Assembly (NCBI RefSeq): GCF_900104745.1
Contig: NZ_LT629732.1
Location: 3,831,981-3,895,980, forward strand
Source: Actinopolymorpha singaporensis
GTDB taxonomy: Bacteria > Actinomycetota > Actinomycetes > Propionibacteriales > Actinopolymorphaceae
DNA length: 64,000 nucleotides
Reading direction: 5' to 3'
In this document: positions 43,581 through 55,172 of the stretch, piece by piece
Layout of the letters: every line of letters starts with the position of its first letter
Position numbering within the stretch: position 1 is the stretch's first letter
Notes under the pieces: generated by a model
Seen by the model: the letters and a program-made list of their open reading frames with translations, nothing else
The model's database searches: none
What the model was told of the DNA's origin: nothing
Position numbers and translations under genes: made by a program

Positions 43581-44579
43581 TCAGCAGGCGCGCACGGGCA
43601 GCCCGGGGACAGCGGGTGCGCCCGGCGCCTCGGGGTCCGCGAGCAGGCGGAACGTCCCCGCGGCCTGCGCGGCCGACGGTGCGATCTCCGCGACCCCGGT
43701 CCGCCGGTCCGGCCCGGTGAACGCGAACCGCAGCCCGGTCGGCGTCCACGCGGCGGCGTCGCCGAGGTGGCCGTCGGGCAGCGGCAGCGCCACCGTCCGG
43801 TCGGTGTGCCGCTCGTAGACGAGCAGCCGGGAGCTGCCGCCCTGGTCCAGCCGGACCGCGACCTGTTCGCCGGTCACGTCGGCGGCCAGTGGCCAGGGGT
43901 TGTGCGGGCCGTTGAGTTCGGCGGGCCACTGCAGCCGGCCTCCGGGCGAGCACGCCCAGCCGATCCGGCCGTTGTCGTCGGCGACGACGAACAACCCCGC
44001 GTGGGGTACGGCGAACAGCAGGCGCACCGAGGGATGGTCGGGCCAGAGCTCCTCCACCGTGCCGCTGTGCAGGTCGACCGCGACACAGGTGAGGCGGCCC
44101 CGGTACGCCCGGTTGACCGCCAGCTGCCGTCCGACCGGGTCCAGCCAGGTCCCGCCGATCAGCAGTCCGGAAACGGTGAGCACCGGCCGCGGCTCGCCGT
44201 CGCGGCTCCTCAGCAGCCACAGCGTCGCGGACGGGTCGGAGCGGGTCGTGATCGCCAGGGCGAGGGCGTCGTGGGCGGGGTGGGGAAGCAGTTGCAGACC
44301 CAGCGCGGTGAGCGTGCCCAGGAGCCGGGCGGGCCGGTCCGCCCGGCCGAGGATGATCCCGTGCCGGTCCGGACCGGCGTGGTGCAACAGGACGCCGCCG
44401 TCGTCCAGCGGCAGCATCCGCGAGTGCGGGCCGGTGGGAGCCAGCCCGGGAACCGGACTCGGTGGCCGTGCCGGGTCCAGCGGCCAGTGCTCGACGTGCC
44501 AGCCGGCGACGCCGTCGGAGGCGAGGCAGGCGGCGTAGGAGCCGCGGGGGGAGAAACGGAAGGCGGTGCGAGTCAGCAT
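43581..44579 (-). CDS. Unknown protein, probable beta-propeller
   Basis: Protein of 332 residues with no recognised active site. Repeated short strands with a Gly/Asp pattern, e.g. RTAFRFSPRGSYAACLASDG (about 4-23), ALALAITTRSDPSATLWLLR and LGDAAAWTPTGLRFAFTGPD, resemble the PD40/WD40-like blades found before S9 peptidase domains, but there is no peptidase domain here. No signal peptide or membrane helix. It may be a stand-alone propeller that binds a partner protein. It precedes the kinase-fold gene by 90 bases on the same strand and is divergent from lepA. Confidence 0.65.
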   Translation of the reverse strand: MLTRTAFRFSPRGSYAACLASDGVAGWHVEHWPLDPARPPSPVPGLAPTGPHSRMLPLDDGGVLLHHAGPDRHGIILGRADRPARLLGTLTALGLQLLPHPAHDALALAITTRSDPSATLWLLRSRDGEPRPVLTVSGLLIGGTWLDPVGRQLAVNRAYRGRLTCVAVDLHSGTVEELWPDHPSVRLLFAVPHAGLFVVADDNGRIGWACSPGGRLQWPAELNGPHNPWPLAADVTGEQVAVRLDQGGSSRLLVYERHTDRTVALPLPDGHLGDAAAWTPTGLRFAFTGPDRRTGVAEIAPSAAQAAGTFRLLADPEAPGAPAVPGLPVRAC

Positions 44580-44794
44580 GCGCGGGCGAACTCCTGGCCA
44601 TCGGAACCCGGTCGACCGGCCGACCCCGGGGGTCGTACGCGGTGTGTACGCATATGACTACCAAGCGCACGTGGTCTCCGGTACGCCGCCCCCGTCCCGG
44701 TCTGACCGAGGGGCCCTCACCCGCGCCGCCCTGACCGGGTGGCGGTCCGTGGGATGATGAACGTCGTTCCCCCACCGACCGGAATGGATCGTCC
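44580..44794. promoter_or_regulatory. Divergent intergenic region with probable lepA promoter
   Basis: CTGACC (44731-44736) and GATGAT (44753-44758), 16 bases apart, are a possible promoter for lepA. The -10 region lies in CCGTGGGATGATGAACG, nearly identical to the segment before holA (CCGTGGGATGCTGAACG). No coding signal was seen. Confidence 0.4.
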
Positions 44795-46672
<1,878 letters not shown>

Positions 46673-46894
46673 CGGCAGTGCGGCCCCTGACGCGGCACTT
46701 GACGCGGCACCGACGCGCGCACGGCCGGCTGCCCGGTTTGTGCACGCGGGCTACGCCGGCGACAACACAGTCACTACGGTGGAGGCAGGTCGGCACGGCC
46801 GGCATGCCTGGCAGGGCACCCACGCCAGGCACGCCAGACGTGCCACCGGCCCGGCCCGTCGCTACGCTGCTCCTCACCGAGGTGGAGGCCCGCC

Positions 46895-48772
46895 ATGTCC
46901 AGTGACCTGCTCTGGGGGAGCAACCCAGGCGACGTCGACCAGTCCAAGGTCGACAACCGCGCGTCCACCGTGGCCGAGCTGATCCTGCACCGGTTCGAGT
47001 CGACGCCCGACGCCGAGGCGTTCCGTTACCCGTCCGACGGCGGCTGGGAGTCGAGCACCTGGGGACAGACCGGTGAGCGCGTACGCCGGCTGGCGGCGGG
47101 TCTGATCTCCCTCGGCATCGAGCCGGAGCAGCGGGTGGCGATCGCCGCCAGCACGCGCTACGAGTGGGTGCTGGCCGACTTCGCGATCATGTGTGCGGGC
47201 GCGGCCACCACGACGATCTACCCCACCACCACGCCGGACGAGGTGAGCTACATCCTCGGCGACTCCGGTAGCCGGGTGGTCTTCGTCGAGGACGACGAGC
47301 AGTTGAAGAAGATCCGGGAGCACCGGTCGGAACTGCCCGACATCGCCTGGCTGGTGACGTTCACCGACGGCGCCGGCGGTGCCGACGGGGGCGGCCGCGA
47401 CGGCGGCGCCGACGACCTGCTGACCCTCGCCGAGTTGGAAGAACGCGGCGCGGCGTACCTCGCCGAGCAGCCCGACGCCATCGAGAAGGCCGTCGCCACG
47501 ATCGGGCCCGACAGCCTGGCCACGCTCATCTACACCTCGGGCACCACCGGCCGGCCGAAGGGTGTGCGCCTCACCCACGACTGCTGGACCTACGAGGGCG
47601 CGGCCATCGACGCGGTGCGGATCCTGGGGCCGGACGACCTGCAGTACCTCTGGCTTCCGCTGGCCCACTCCTTCGGCAAGGTGCTGTTGTCGGCGCAGGT
47701 GCAGATCGGCTTCGCCACCGCGATCGACGGCCGGGTGGACAAGATCATCGAGAACGTCGCCGTCGTCCGGCCGACCTTCATGGGCGCCGCACCGCGGATC
47801 TTCGAGAAGGCGTACGGCCGGATCACCTCCACGATCGAGCACGAGGGCGGCCCCAAGGCGGCGCTGTTCCACTGGGCGATCGGTGTGGGGCGCCGGGTGT
47901 CGGAGCTGCGCCAGCAGGGCACCGAGCCATCCGGCGTACTCGCCCTGCAGCACAAGGTCGCCGACCGGCTGGTGTTCGCCAAGATCCGGGACCGGTTCGG
48001 CGGCCGGCTACGGTTCTTCGTCTCCGGTTCGGCCGCGCTCAGCCAGCACCTGTCGGAATGGTTCCACGCCGCCGGGATCCTGATCATCGAGGGGTACGGC
48101 CTCACCGAGACCAGCGCCGGCACCTGCGTCAACCTGCCCGGGCGGTTCCGGTTCGGCACCGTCGGCCCGGCGCTGCCCGGCACGCAGCTGCGGATCGCGC
48201 ACGACGGCGAGGTGCTGGTCAAAGGCCCCGGCGTGATGCGGGGCTACCAGGGGATGCCCGAGCTGTCCGACGAGGTGCTCGACCCGGATGGCTGGTTCCA
48301 CACCGGCGACATCGGCACGCTCGACGACGAGGGCATGCTGCGCATCACCGACCGCAAGAAGGACCTGTTCAAGACGTCCAACGGCAAGTACGTCGCACCG
48401 CAGGCGATCGAGACGATGTTCAAGGCGCTGTGCCCGTACGCCAGCCAGGTTGTTGTGCACGGCGAGGGCCGGACGTTCTGCTCGGCCCTGGTGACCCTGG
48501 ACGAGGACTCCATCGCCGGCTGGGCGCGCGAGGCCGGGCTGGAGGGGCGAAGCTACGAGGAGATCGCCGCCTCCGACCAGGCCAGGCAGATGGTGCAGGG
48601 GTACGTCGACCAGCTCAACGGCCGGCTCAACCGCTGGGAGACGATCAAGAAGTTCGCCATCCTCGACCACGACCTCACCGTGGACGACGGCGAGATGACC
48701 CCGAGCCTGAAGCTCAAGCGCCGGGTGGTGGAGACGCGCTACGCCGACGTCCTGGACTCGTTCTACTCCTGA
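46895..48772 (+). CDS. Long-chain fatty acid-CoA ligase
   Basis: AMP-forming ligase of 625 residues that activates fatty acids in two steps through acyl-AMP. The AMP-binding P-loop is LIYTSGTTGRPKGVRLTH (about 210-227). EGYGLTETSAGTCVN (about 398-412) and the hinge YxTGD equivalent GWFHTGDIGTLDDEGML (about 467-483) match the FadD15/FACL long-chain branch. DRKKDLFKTSNGKYVAPQAI (about 486-505) holds the A10-type region, with Lys in NGKYVAP. The FACL branch usually esterifies C12-C20 chains. Placement between lepA and hemW is common in actinobacteria. No signal or membrane helix; peripheral membrane association is usual. Confidence 0.93.
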   Translation: MSSDLLWGSNPGDVDQSKVDNRASTVAELILHRFESTPDAEAFRYPSDGGWESSTWGQTGERVRRLAAGLISLGIEPEQRVAIAASTRYEWVLADFAIMCAGAATTTIYPTTTPDEVSYILGDSGSRVVFVEDDEQLKKIREHRSELPDIAWLVTFTDGAGGADGGGRDGGADDLLTLAELEERGAAYLAEQPDAIEKAVATIGPDSLATLIYTSGTTGRPKGVRLTHDCWTYEGAAIDAVRILGPDDLQYLWLPLAHSFGKVLLSAQVQIGFATAIDGRVDKIIENVAVVRPTFMGAAPRIFEKAYGRITSTIEHEGGPKAALFHWAIGVGRRVSELRQQGTEPSGVLALQHKVADRLVFAKIRDRFGGRLRFFVSGSAALSQHLSEWFHAAGILIIEGYGLTETSAGTCVNLPGRFRFGTVGPALPGTQLRIAHDGEVLVKGPGVMRGYQGMPELSDEVLDPDGWFHTGDIGTLDDEGMLRITDRKKDLFKTSNGKYVAPQAIETMFKALCPYASQVVVHGEGRTFCSALVTLDEDSIAGWAREAGLEGRSYEEIAASDQARQMVQGYVDQLNGRLNRWETIKKFAILDHDLTVDDGEMTPSLKLKRRVVETRYADVLDSFYS

Positions 48773-48798
48773 CCCCCGACGACTGATCGCCAGAGACC

Positions 48799-50064
48799 GT
48801 GCCTTCCATCCTGCCCGACGGTGAACCCGCGCCGAGCGACGGCGCGCTGCCGACGGCCGCGCTGGAGGGTGCGACCGACCGGCCCTTCGGGGTGTACGTC
48901 CACGTGCCGTTCTGCGTCACCCGATGCGGCTACTGCGACTTCAACACCTACACGGCCGAGGAGCTCGGGCCGGCTCCGGGTGCGTCCCGTGCGACGTACG
49001 CGCAGGCGGCGATCGAGGAGGTCCGGCTCGCCGGCCGGGTGCTCTCGGCGGCTCCGGCGCCCAACGCGCCGGTCTCGACCGTGTTCGTCGGCGGTGGTAC
49101 GCCCACGCTGCTCCCGCCCGCCGATCTCGGCGCGGTCCTGCGTGCGGTGGCGGAGGAGTTCGGTCTTGCCCCGGACGCCGAGGTGACCACGGAGGCCAAC
49201 CCGGAGTCGGTCGACCGGCGCTACCTCGACGACCTCCGTGCACAGGGCTTCAACCGGATCTCGTTCGGTATGCAGAGCGCTCGCCCGCACGTGCTGGCCA
49301 CCCTCGAGCGCCGGCACACCCCGGGGCGCCCGCAGGCCTGCGTCGCGGAGGCACGGGCGGCCGGCTTCGACCATGTCAACCTGGACCTGATCTACGGTGC
49401 GCCGGGGGAGTCCGACGACGACTGGCAGGCCAGCCTGGACGCGGCAGTCGCGGCCGGACCCGACCACGTGTCGGCGTACGCGCTGATCGTGGAGGACGGC
49501 ACCCGCCTCGCCGCCCAGATCCGGCGCGGGGTGCTCACCGCGCCGGACGACGACGTGCTCGCCGACCGCTACCTGCGCACGGAGGCGACGCTGGGCGCCG
49601 CGGGCTTCTCGTGGTACGAGGTCTCCAACTGGGCACGCGAGGAGGCCGCGCGGTGCCGACACAACCTGCTGTACTGGACCGGCGGCGACTGGTGGGGGAT
49701 CGGCCCCGGTGCCCACAGCCACGTCGGCGGCGTCCGATGGTGGAACGTCAAGCACCCTGCCGCCTACGCCGAACGCCTGGCCCGGGGCGTGAGCCCGGCG
49801 CAGGCGCGGGAGGTGCTGGACACGCAGACCCGCACGGTCGAACGCGTCATGCTGGAGTTGCGCCTGTCCGACGGACTGGACCTGCGCGTCCTGGACGAGG
49901 CGGGCGAAGCGACGGCCAGGCGGGCGGCAGCGGAAGGGCTGGTGGTGGCCGAGGCACTGGCGGCCGGGCGCGTCGTCCTCACCCTGCGCGGCCGGCTGCT
50001 CGCCGACGCTGTGGTCAGGGACCTGCTCGGCTGGGGCAGTGACCTTGTGTCAAGCGTGAGTTGA
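48799..50064 (+). CDS. hemW: Heme chaperone HemW, radical SAM
   Basis: Radical SAM protein of 421 residues, formerly annotated as oxygen-independent coproporphyrinogen oxidase. The iron-sulfur motif is HVPFCVTRCGYCDFNTY (about 35-51), CxxxCxxC with the extra downstream residues of HemW; the fourth Cys of true HemN (CxxxCxxCxC) is replaced by Phe-Asn, so a heme carrier role is expected rather than porphyrinogen oxidation. VFVGGGTPTLLPP (about 95-107) is the GGGTP SAM-binding motif. The C-terminal HemN domain includes YEVSNWAREEAARCRHNLLY. Starts with GTG, 26 bases after the ligase stop. Confidence 0.95.
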   Translation: MPSILPDGEPAPSDGALPTAALEGATDRPFGVYVHVPFCVTRCGYCDFNTYTAEELGPAPGASRATYAQAAIEEVRLAGRVLSAAPAPNAPVSTVFVGGGTPTLLPPADLGAVLRAVAEEFGLAPDAEVTTEANPESVDRRYLDDLRAQGFNRISFGMQSARPHVLATLERRHTPGRPQACVAEARAAGFDHVNLDLIYGAPGESDDDWQASLDAAVAAGPDHVSAYALIVEDGTRLAAQIRRGVLTAPDDDVLADRYLRTEATLGAAGFSWYEVSNWAREEAARCRHNLLYWTGGDWWGIGPGAHSHVGGVRWWNVKHPAAYAERLARGVSPAQAREVLDTQTRTVERVMLELRLSDGLDLRVLDEAGEATARRAAAEGLVVAEALAAGRVVLTLRGRLLADAVVRDLLGWGSDLVSSVS

Positions 50065-50077
50065 CGACTGTCAGGCG

Positions 50078-50620
50078 TTACTTGACGAAGCGGATGTTCA
50101 CCGGATAGCGGTACCACTCACCGCGACGCGCGGCGACGCTGGCGAGAATCACCAGCACGACATAGGCGATCCCGATGAACGGCAGCAGAACCAGACCGAT
50201 CACCACGATGACGAGCAGGCCGGCGACGGCGGCCGCCAGCAGCGTGGTGAGCTGGAAGTTCAGCGACTCGACCGCGTGGTACCGCACGTACGCGGAGTCC
50301 TTTCCCTTGGCCAGCAACACGACCAGCGGGCAGAGGAAGCCGAGGGCGACGTAGGCGGCCACGAAGCTGCCCAGGTGGGCAGCGAACGCCCAGTTGCGTT
50401 CCTCCTCGACCGTCATGACGCCGGTTCCCGCCGGCGGCTGCCGCGGAGGCGGAGGCGGCGTGAACCCGCCGGGCTCCGGTGACGGTGGGGGTGTCACACC
50501 CGGCTGCGGCCCGGGCGGCGCCGCACCGCCCTCCGCAGAGGGGTACGGCGTGGGGCCAGGCTCAGGCGTGGGCGGCGGCGTTCCGTTGCCCGGGCGGGGT
50601 TCCTCGTGCTGCTGGCTCAT
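50078..50620 (-). CDS. DUF4870 membrane protein
   Basis: Small membrane protein of 180 residues. The first 85 are Pro/Gly-rich and disordered (TPPPTPEPGPTPYP). Then VEEERNWAFAAHLGSFVAAY (about 92-111) leads into three helices, with YVRYHAVESLNFQL (about 133-146) as the DUF4870 signature and a final pair LLVIVVIGLVLLPFIGIAYV (about 154-173 region). It ends WYRYPVNIRFVK, also typical. The start at 50620 has an excellent AAGGAGG eight bases upstream. Function is unknown; the family is sometimes linked to Tic20-like folds. Converges with hemW. Confidence 0.87.
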   Translation of the reverse strand: MSQQHEEPRPGNGTPPPTPEPGPTPYPSAEGGAAPPGPQPGVTPPPSPEPGGFTPPPPPRQPPAGTGVMTVEEERNWAFAAHLGSFVAAYVALGFLCPLVVLLAKGKDSAYVRYHAVESLNFQLTTLLAAAVAGLLVIVVIGLVLLPFIGIAYVVLVILASVAARRGEWYRYPVNIRFVK

Positions 50621-50732
50621 GTCGGCCTCCTTACCCGATCCCCAGGCGGCCCTCACCGAGCCGCCAGCGCCGCCACGTGGCCGCCGGACGGGCGGGGCCG
50701 GCGGCGCTCATCGTCCAGCCTGACACGCTCGG

Positions 50733-50759
50733 GCCCGAAGCGGCACCGACGCTTCGGGC
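50733..50759 (-). terminator. Hairpin after the DUF3097 gene
   Basis: GCCCGAAGC and GCTTCGGGC form a perfect nine-base stem with a nine-base loop, 73 bases beyond the DUF3097 stop. No U-run. Confidence 0.55.
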
Positions 50760-50831
50760 GAACGGGGTACAACCGTCCGGCCGGACGAAGTCGCCCGCGT
50801 CCGGGACGGTGGCGAAGGATCTCTGCGGTGC

Positions 50832-51683
50832 TCAGTCGGCGTCGACGGTCACGAAGTCGATGAGGTGCTCGACCCGGCCGAGCAGGGCTGGTTCGAGGTC
50901 GCGGAAGTCGCGGACCGTGCCCAGGATCTGCTTCCACGCCCGGGCGATGTCGGCCTGGTCGTCGTGCGGCCAGCCCAGGGCGGCGCAGATGCCGTGCTTC
51001 CACGACGTCTGCCGGGGGATGTCGGGCCAGCGCTCCAGACCGACCCGCTCGGGGCGTACGGCCGCCCAGATGTCCACGAACGGGTGCCCGACCACGAGGA
51101 CGTGAGCGCCGTACGGGCCTCGGGTGACCTCCTCGGCGATCCGGCTCTCCTTGCTGCCGGGGACCAGGTGGTCGACCAGGACACCCAGCCGGCGCCGCGG
51201 CTCGGGCCGGAACTCCGCCACGACGGCGGCGAGGTCGTCCACGCCCTCGAGGTACTCCACGGCGACGCCCTCGATCCGCAGGTCGTCACCCCACACCTTC
51301 TCGATGAGCTCGGCGTCGTGGCGGCCCTCGACGTAGATCCGGCTGGCGCGGGCGACCCTGGCCCGGGAGTTGCGGACCGCGATCGACCCGGACGCGGTGC
51401 GGGCGGGCCCGGTGGCCGGTGCCGCCTTCGGGCGCCGGATCGCGACCGGCTTCCCCTCCAGCCAGAACCCCGGACCGTACGGATAGCTGCGCCGCGCCCC
51501 GCGCCGGTCCTCCAGCACCACGAGGTCGCGTTCGATCGCCACCACCGCACCGCAGAAACCGGTGGTGGCGTCCTCGAGCACCATGTCGGGTTCGACGTCC
51601 ACCTCGACCGTCCGGCCGAGCTTCGGCGCCCGCCAGTCGGTGGTCAGGACGTCCTGCGAATAGCGGTCACCAGGTCCGGCCAT
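50832..51683 (-). CDS. DUF3097 family protein
   Basis: Conserved actinobacterial protein of 283 residues. The N-terminus is a small beta domain (DVLTTDWRAPKLGRTVEVDV, GAVVAIERDLVVLEDRRGAR), and the C-terminal two thirds resemble a Toprim-like fold: SRIYVEGRHDAELIEKVWGD (about 114-133, with the acidic EGRHDAE) and GVLVDHLVPGSKESRIAEEV (about 166-185, with a DxxxxGS acidic pair). Toprim domains occur in primases and nucleases, so nucleic-acid metabolism is likely, but no activity is proven to my knowledge. It commonly lies near hemW and hrcA in actinobacteria, as here. Confidence 0.88.
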   Translation of the reverse strand: MAGPGDRYSQDVLTTDWRAPKLGRTVEVDVEPDMVLEDATTGFCGAVVAIERDLVVLEDRRGARRSYPYGPGFWLEGKPVAIRRPKAAPATGPARTASGSIAVRNSRARVARASRIYVEGRHDAELIEKVWGDDLRIEGVAVEYLEGVDDLAAVVAEFRPEPRRRLGVLVDHLVPGSKESRIAEEVTRGPYGAHVLVVGHPFVDIWAAVRPERVGLERWPDIPRQTSWKHGICAALGWPHDDQADIARAWKQILGTVRDFRDLEPALLGRVEHLIDFVTVDAD

Positions 51684-51792
51684 GATCGGTGAGCGTAGCG
51701 GCGGACCGGCCCGCGAGCCGGGAACGCCACGCCCGTCCGGCCCAGGCCGGCACCTGCCGGCCTCCGTCGTACGTGCGCCCCAGGTCGTTCGG

Positions 51793-52704
51793 CTACTGCC
51801 CCAGCAGGGGGAGGGAACGCCGGCCCGGGCCGGATCCCGCGGGCCCGGCCGTCGGTACGCCGGACTGGCGCAGGTGCTGGTAACCCCGGCGGACCGCCTC
51901 GGCCAGCCGCTCGGTGGGGTAGGGCCACTCCGCCGCGGTCAGCGCCTCGGCCTCCGGCACGCCCTCCCCGGCGAGCCGGCGGATCGTCTCGGCGACCGCG
52001 GTGACGTCGCCGAACTGCCCGGTCACGAACGCCTGGTCCACCACCGCGCCGTGCCCCGGCACCACCACCGACGCCGGCGTGAGCAGGCCGGTGAACACCT
52101 CCAGCGTCGACGGCCACTCCAGCGGGAACGAGTCGTCGCCGTACGCCGGCGGCCCGGACTCCTCCACCAGGTCGCCGGCGAACACGAGGTCGGCGTCCGG
52201 CACCCGGACCACCACGTCGCCGTCGGTGTGGCCACGACCGGGGTGGACGAGTTCGACCACCCGGTCGCCGAGGTCGATCACGGCCACCGAGGCGAACGTA
52301 CGGTCGGGCGGGGTCAGCGCGAGGTCGGCCATGTCCTGCTCCCACTCCGGGGAACGCCGGGCGAGGGCGGCTCGCACCTCCTCGCCCCGCTCGGCCAGCA
52401 CGCCGGGCACCGTCTCGTGCCCGTAGATCGCCGCGCCCGCGAACCGCTGGTTACCGAACGTGTGGTCGAAGTGCCAGTGGGTGTCGACGACCCACCGGAC
52501 CGGCAGGTCGGACAGCCTGGCGAGGTCGGCGCGGAGTTCGTCCGCTTCGCGGGGACCGCCCCGGGTGTCCACGACGAGCAGCCCGTCGGCGCCGGCGACC
52601 ACCCCCACGGTGAGGTCGAACGACGGGTAGCGCCGGACGAAGCAGCCCGGCCCCATCTCGGTCCAGCTCTCGGCCCAGCCGGCTCGGAGGACATTCACGG
52701 CCAC
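51793..52704 (-). CDS. MBL-fold metallo-hydrolase
   Basis: Zinc hydrolase of 303 residues. The metal motif is VVDTHWHFDHTFGN (about 72-85), HxHxDH with the second-metal ligand set partly provided by HPGRGHTDGD (about 176-185) and GHGAVVDQ (about 238-245). Relatives include class B3-like and SoxH-type enzymes; a true beta-lactamase is not shown. No signal peptide, so it should act in the cytoplasm. The start is a GTG. It is divergent from hrcA across the CIRCE region, but on the opposite strand, so it need not be heat-shock controlled. Confidence 0.85.
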   Translation of the reverse strand: MAVNVLRAGWAESWTEMGPGCFVRRYPSFDLTVGVVAGADGLLVVDTRGGPREADELRADLARLSDLPVRWVVDTHWHFDHTFGNQRFAGAAIYGHETVPGVLAERGEEVRAALARRSPEWEQDMADLALTPPDRTFASVAVIDLGDRVVELVHPGRGHTDGDVVVRVPDADLVFAGDLVEESGPPAYGDDSFPLEWPSTLEVFTGLLTPASVVVPGHGAVVDQAFVTGQFGDVTAVAETIRRLAGEGVPEAEALTAAEWPYPTERLAEAVRRGYQHLRQSGVPTAGPAGSGPGRRSLPLLGQ

Positions 52705-52747
52705 AGCATCCCATTGCCGTGGTCAGCACAAGGTGGCCGTGTCGCCG

Positions 52748-52781
52748 TAGACTGGCACTCAGGTTCGGCGAGTGCCAGTCT
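52748..52781 (+). promoter_or_regulatory. CIRCE operator and -10 of hrcA-dnaJ
   Basis: AGACTGGCACTC (52749-52760) and GAGTGCCAGTCT (52770-52781) form a perfect 12-base inverted repeat with a nine-base spacer, the CIRCE layout (consensus TTAGCACTC-N9-GAGTGCTAA). The -10 TAGACT (52748-52753) lies in the left arm, so HrcA binding here would block RNA polymerase. A clear -35 was not found. The hrcA ATG is 165 bases downstream. Confidence 0.93.
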
Positions 52782-52945
52782 GATGCCGGTCCAAGATCCG
52801 TTCGGACGGCGCACTCGCGCGTGGGCTCGTCGAGATGGGCGGGCCCACAGCCGCGCCAGTACGGCGCGGGCCGGGTACCGTCCGAACCGCCGCAGCAGTA
52901 CGTCAGACCCGTGGGAACGCGCCAGGACGAGGGAGGCCGAAGCCA

Positions 52946-53965
52946 ATGCTCGACGACCGGAAGTTGGCCGTCCTCCGCGCGATCGTCGAGGATTACGTCC
53001 ACACCGAGGAGCCGGTCGGTTCGAAGGCCCTGGTCGACCGGCACAACCTGGGCGTCTCCCCGGCGACCGTGCGCAACGACATGGCCGCGCTGGAGGAGGA
53101 GGGCTACATCGCCCAGCCGCACACCAGCGCCGGCCGGATACCCACCGACAAGGGCTACCGCCTGTTCGTCGACCGGCTGACCACGATCAAGCCGATGTCG
53201 AGCGCAGAACGCCGCGCCATCTCGGCGTTCCTGGAGGGCGCGGTCGACCTGGACGACGTGGTGCACCGCACGGTGCGCCTGCTCGCCCAGATCACCCGGC
53301 AGGTGGCGGTCGTGCAGTACCCCACCCTCACCCGCTCCACGGTGCGTCATGTGGAACTCGTCACATTGTCGTCCAGCCGCCTGCTGATCGTCCTGATCAC
53401 CAGCACCGGCCGGGTCGAGCAGCGGGTGGTCGACGTGGGTACCACGGTGGCCGACGAGTTCCTGCGCGACGTCCGGGCCCGGCTGAACGCCGTGGTCGCC
53501 GGGCGGCCGCTCACGGAGGCGGCCTCGGCGGTCGCCGACCTGCCGGACATGTTCGACGTGTCGGTGCGTCCGCAGGTCACCACGATCGTGTCGACGTTCC
53601 TGGAGACCGTCGCCGAGCGCACCGAGGGACGGATCGCGGTGAGCGGTACGGCCAACCTCATCCCGTTCGGCGCCGATTTCCACACCTCCATCAGGCCGGT
53701 GCTGGAGGCGCTGGAGGAGCAGGTCGTGCTGCTCCGCCTGCTCGGTGAGACCACCGGCCCGTCCGGTTTCACCGTCCGGATCGGCCACGAGAACCCCGTC
53801 GTCGAACTCTCCACGGCCTCGGTGGTCACCACCGGCTATGGTCCTGGGGACGAGGCCGTCGCCAATCTCGGCGTGGTCGGGCCCACCCGAATGGACTACC
53901 CGGGCACCATGGGAGCGGTTCGCGCCGTAGCCCGCTATGTCAGCCAGATCCTTGCAGGGGAATGA
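52946..53965 (+). CDS. hrcA: Heat-inducible transcription repressor HrcA
   Basis: Repressor of 339 residues that binds CIRCE and is released on heat stress when GroEL is occupied. N-terminal winged helix: [20 protein letters not shown] (about 4-23), [20 protein letters not shown] and [20 protein letters not shown] (about 44-63), the last being the family hallmark. The ligand-like GAF domain follows ([20 protein letters not shown]), and [20 protein letters not shown] (about 310-329) is the C-terminal signature. The ATG has GGGAGG upstream. The CIRCE upstream shows self-control together with dnaJ. groES/groEL are not in the window. Confidence 0.96.
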   Translation: MLDDRKLAVLRAIVEDYVHTEEPVGSKALVDRHNLGVSPATVRNDMAALEEEGYIAQPHTSAGRIPTDKGYRLFVDRLTTIKPMSSAERRAISAFLEGAVDLDDVVHRTVRLLAQITRQVAVVQYPTLTRSTVRHVELVTLSSSRLLIVLITSTGRVEQRVVDVGTTVADEFLRDVRARLNAVVAGRPLTEAASAVADLPDMFDVSVRPQVTTIVSTFLETVAERTEGRIAVSGTANLIPFGADFHTSIRPVLEALEEQVVLLRLLGETTGPSGFTVRIGHENPVVELSTASVVTTGYGPGDEAVANLGVVGPTRMDYPGTMGAVRAVARYVSQILAGE

Positions 53966-54003
53966 TCCGAGGGAATGAGTCAGTGCCGAAGGCATCCCAG
54001 AGC

Positions 54004-55137
54004 ATGAGCCAGGACTACTACGAGCTCCTCGGCGTCCGACGCGACGCCTCCGCGGAGGAGATCAAGAAGGCCTACCGTCGGCTGGCGCGCACGCTGCACC
54101 CAGACGTCAACCCCGATCCGGATACGCACGAGCGGTTCAAGGAGGTCACCCGCGCCTACGAGGTCCTGTCGGACCCGAAGAAGCGTGAGGTGTACGACCT
54201 GGGCGGCGACCCGATGGCGTCCGGCGCGGGCCAGGGCGCGGGCTTTGGTCCGGGCTTCTCGTTCACCGACATCATGGACGCGTTCTTCGGCTCGTCCGGC
54301 ACCCGCGGGCCGCGTCCGCGCACCCGGCGCGGCCAGGACGCCCTGCTGCGGCTGCCGGTCGACCTGGCCGAGGCGGTGTTCGGCGCGGTCAAGGAGATCC
54401 AGGTCGACACCGCCGTGGTGTGCCAGAGCTGTCAGGGCGGCGGCGCCGCTCCGGGCACGTCGCCGACCACCTGCACGGTGTGTGAGGGCCGCGGCGAGGT
54501 CAACTCCGTCCAGCGCTCGTTCCTCGGCCAGGTGATGACGACCCGGCCGTGCCCGCGCTGCCAGGGATTCGGGACGATCATCCCCAACCCCTGCCCGGAG
54601 TGCGCGGGGGAGGGCCGGGTGCTGTCCCGCCGTACGCTCGCGGTCAAGATCCCGGCCGGCGTCGACGACGGCACCCGCATCCAGCTGTCCGGCCAGGGCG
54701 AGGTGGGGCCCGGCGGCGGCCCGGCCGGTGACCTGTACGTCGAGATCCAGGTCGAGCCGCACGAGGTGTGGAGCCGGCACGGCAACGACCTGCACTGCAC
54801 CGTCAAGCTGCCGATGACCGCCGCCGCCCTCGGCACCACGATCACCCTGGACACACTGGACGAGGACTCCGTCGAGGTGGAGGCCAAGCCGGGCACCCAG
54901 TCCGGCCACGAGCTGGTCCTCACCGGTCGCGGCGTACCCCACCTGTCCGGCGGGTCCCGGCGCGGTGACCTGGTGGTGCACGTGGTGGTGGAGACGCCGA
55001 CCCGCCTCGACCACGCCCAGCGGGAGCTGCTCACCGAGCTGGCCCGGCTTCGTGGTGAGGAGAAGGCCAGCGGGCAGGTCACCTCCGAGCGGCGGGGCGG
55101 GGTCTTCTCCCGCATCCGCGATGCCTTCAACGGCTGA
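54004..55137 (+). CDS. dnaJ: Molecular chaperone DnaJ
   Basis: Co-chaperone of DnaK, 377 residues. J domain with [20 protein letters not shown] (about 4-23) and the HPD triad in LHPDVNPDP (near 36). A Gly/Phe-rich stretch follows ([12 protein letters not shown]). Four zinc repeats: [24 protein letters not shown] and CPECAGEG (about 141-205), then the substrate-binding sheets ([20 protein letters not shown]). The start [10 protein letters not shown] is preferred to an in-frame ATG 14 codons earlier. It follows hrcA within 38 bases and is in the same CIRCE-controlled transcript; this is the DnaJ2 type found with hrcA in actinobacteria. Confidence 0.96.
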   Translation: MSQDYYELLGVRRDASAEEIKKAYRRLARTLHPDVNPDPDTHERFKEVTRAYEVLSDPKKREVYDLGGDPMASGAGQGAGFGPGFSFTDIMDAFFGSSGTRGPRPRTRRGQDALLRLPVDLAEAVFGAVKEIQVDTAVVCQSCQGGGAAPGTSPTTCTVCEGRGEVNSVQRSFLGQVMTTRPCPRCQGFGTIIPNPCPECAGEGRVLSRRTLAVKIPAGVDDGTRIQLSGQGEVGPGGGPAGDLYVEIQVEPHEVWSRHGNDLHCTVKLPMTAAALGTTITLDTLDEDSVEVEAKPGTQSGHELVLTGRGVPHLSGGSRRGDLVVHVVVETPTRLDHAQRELLTELARLRGEEKASGQVTSERRGGVFSRIRDAFNG

Positions 55138-55172
55138 TCCGAACAACCGAACCCGACGGAGGGGAGTCCGGC

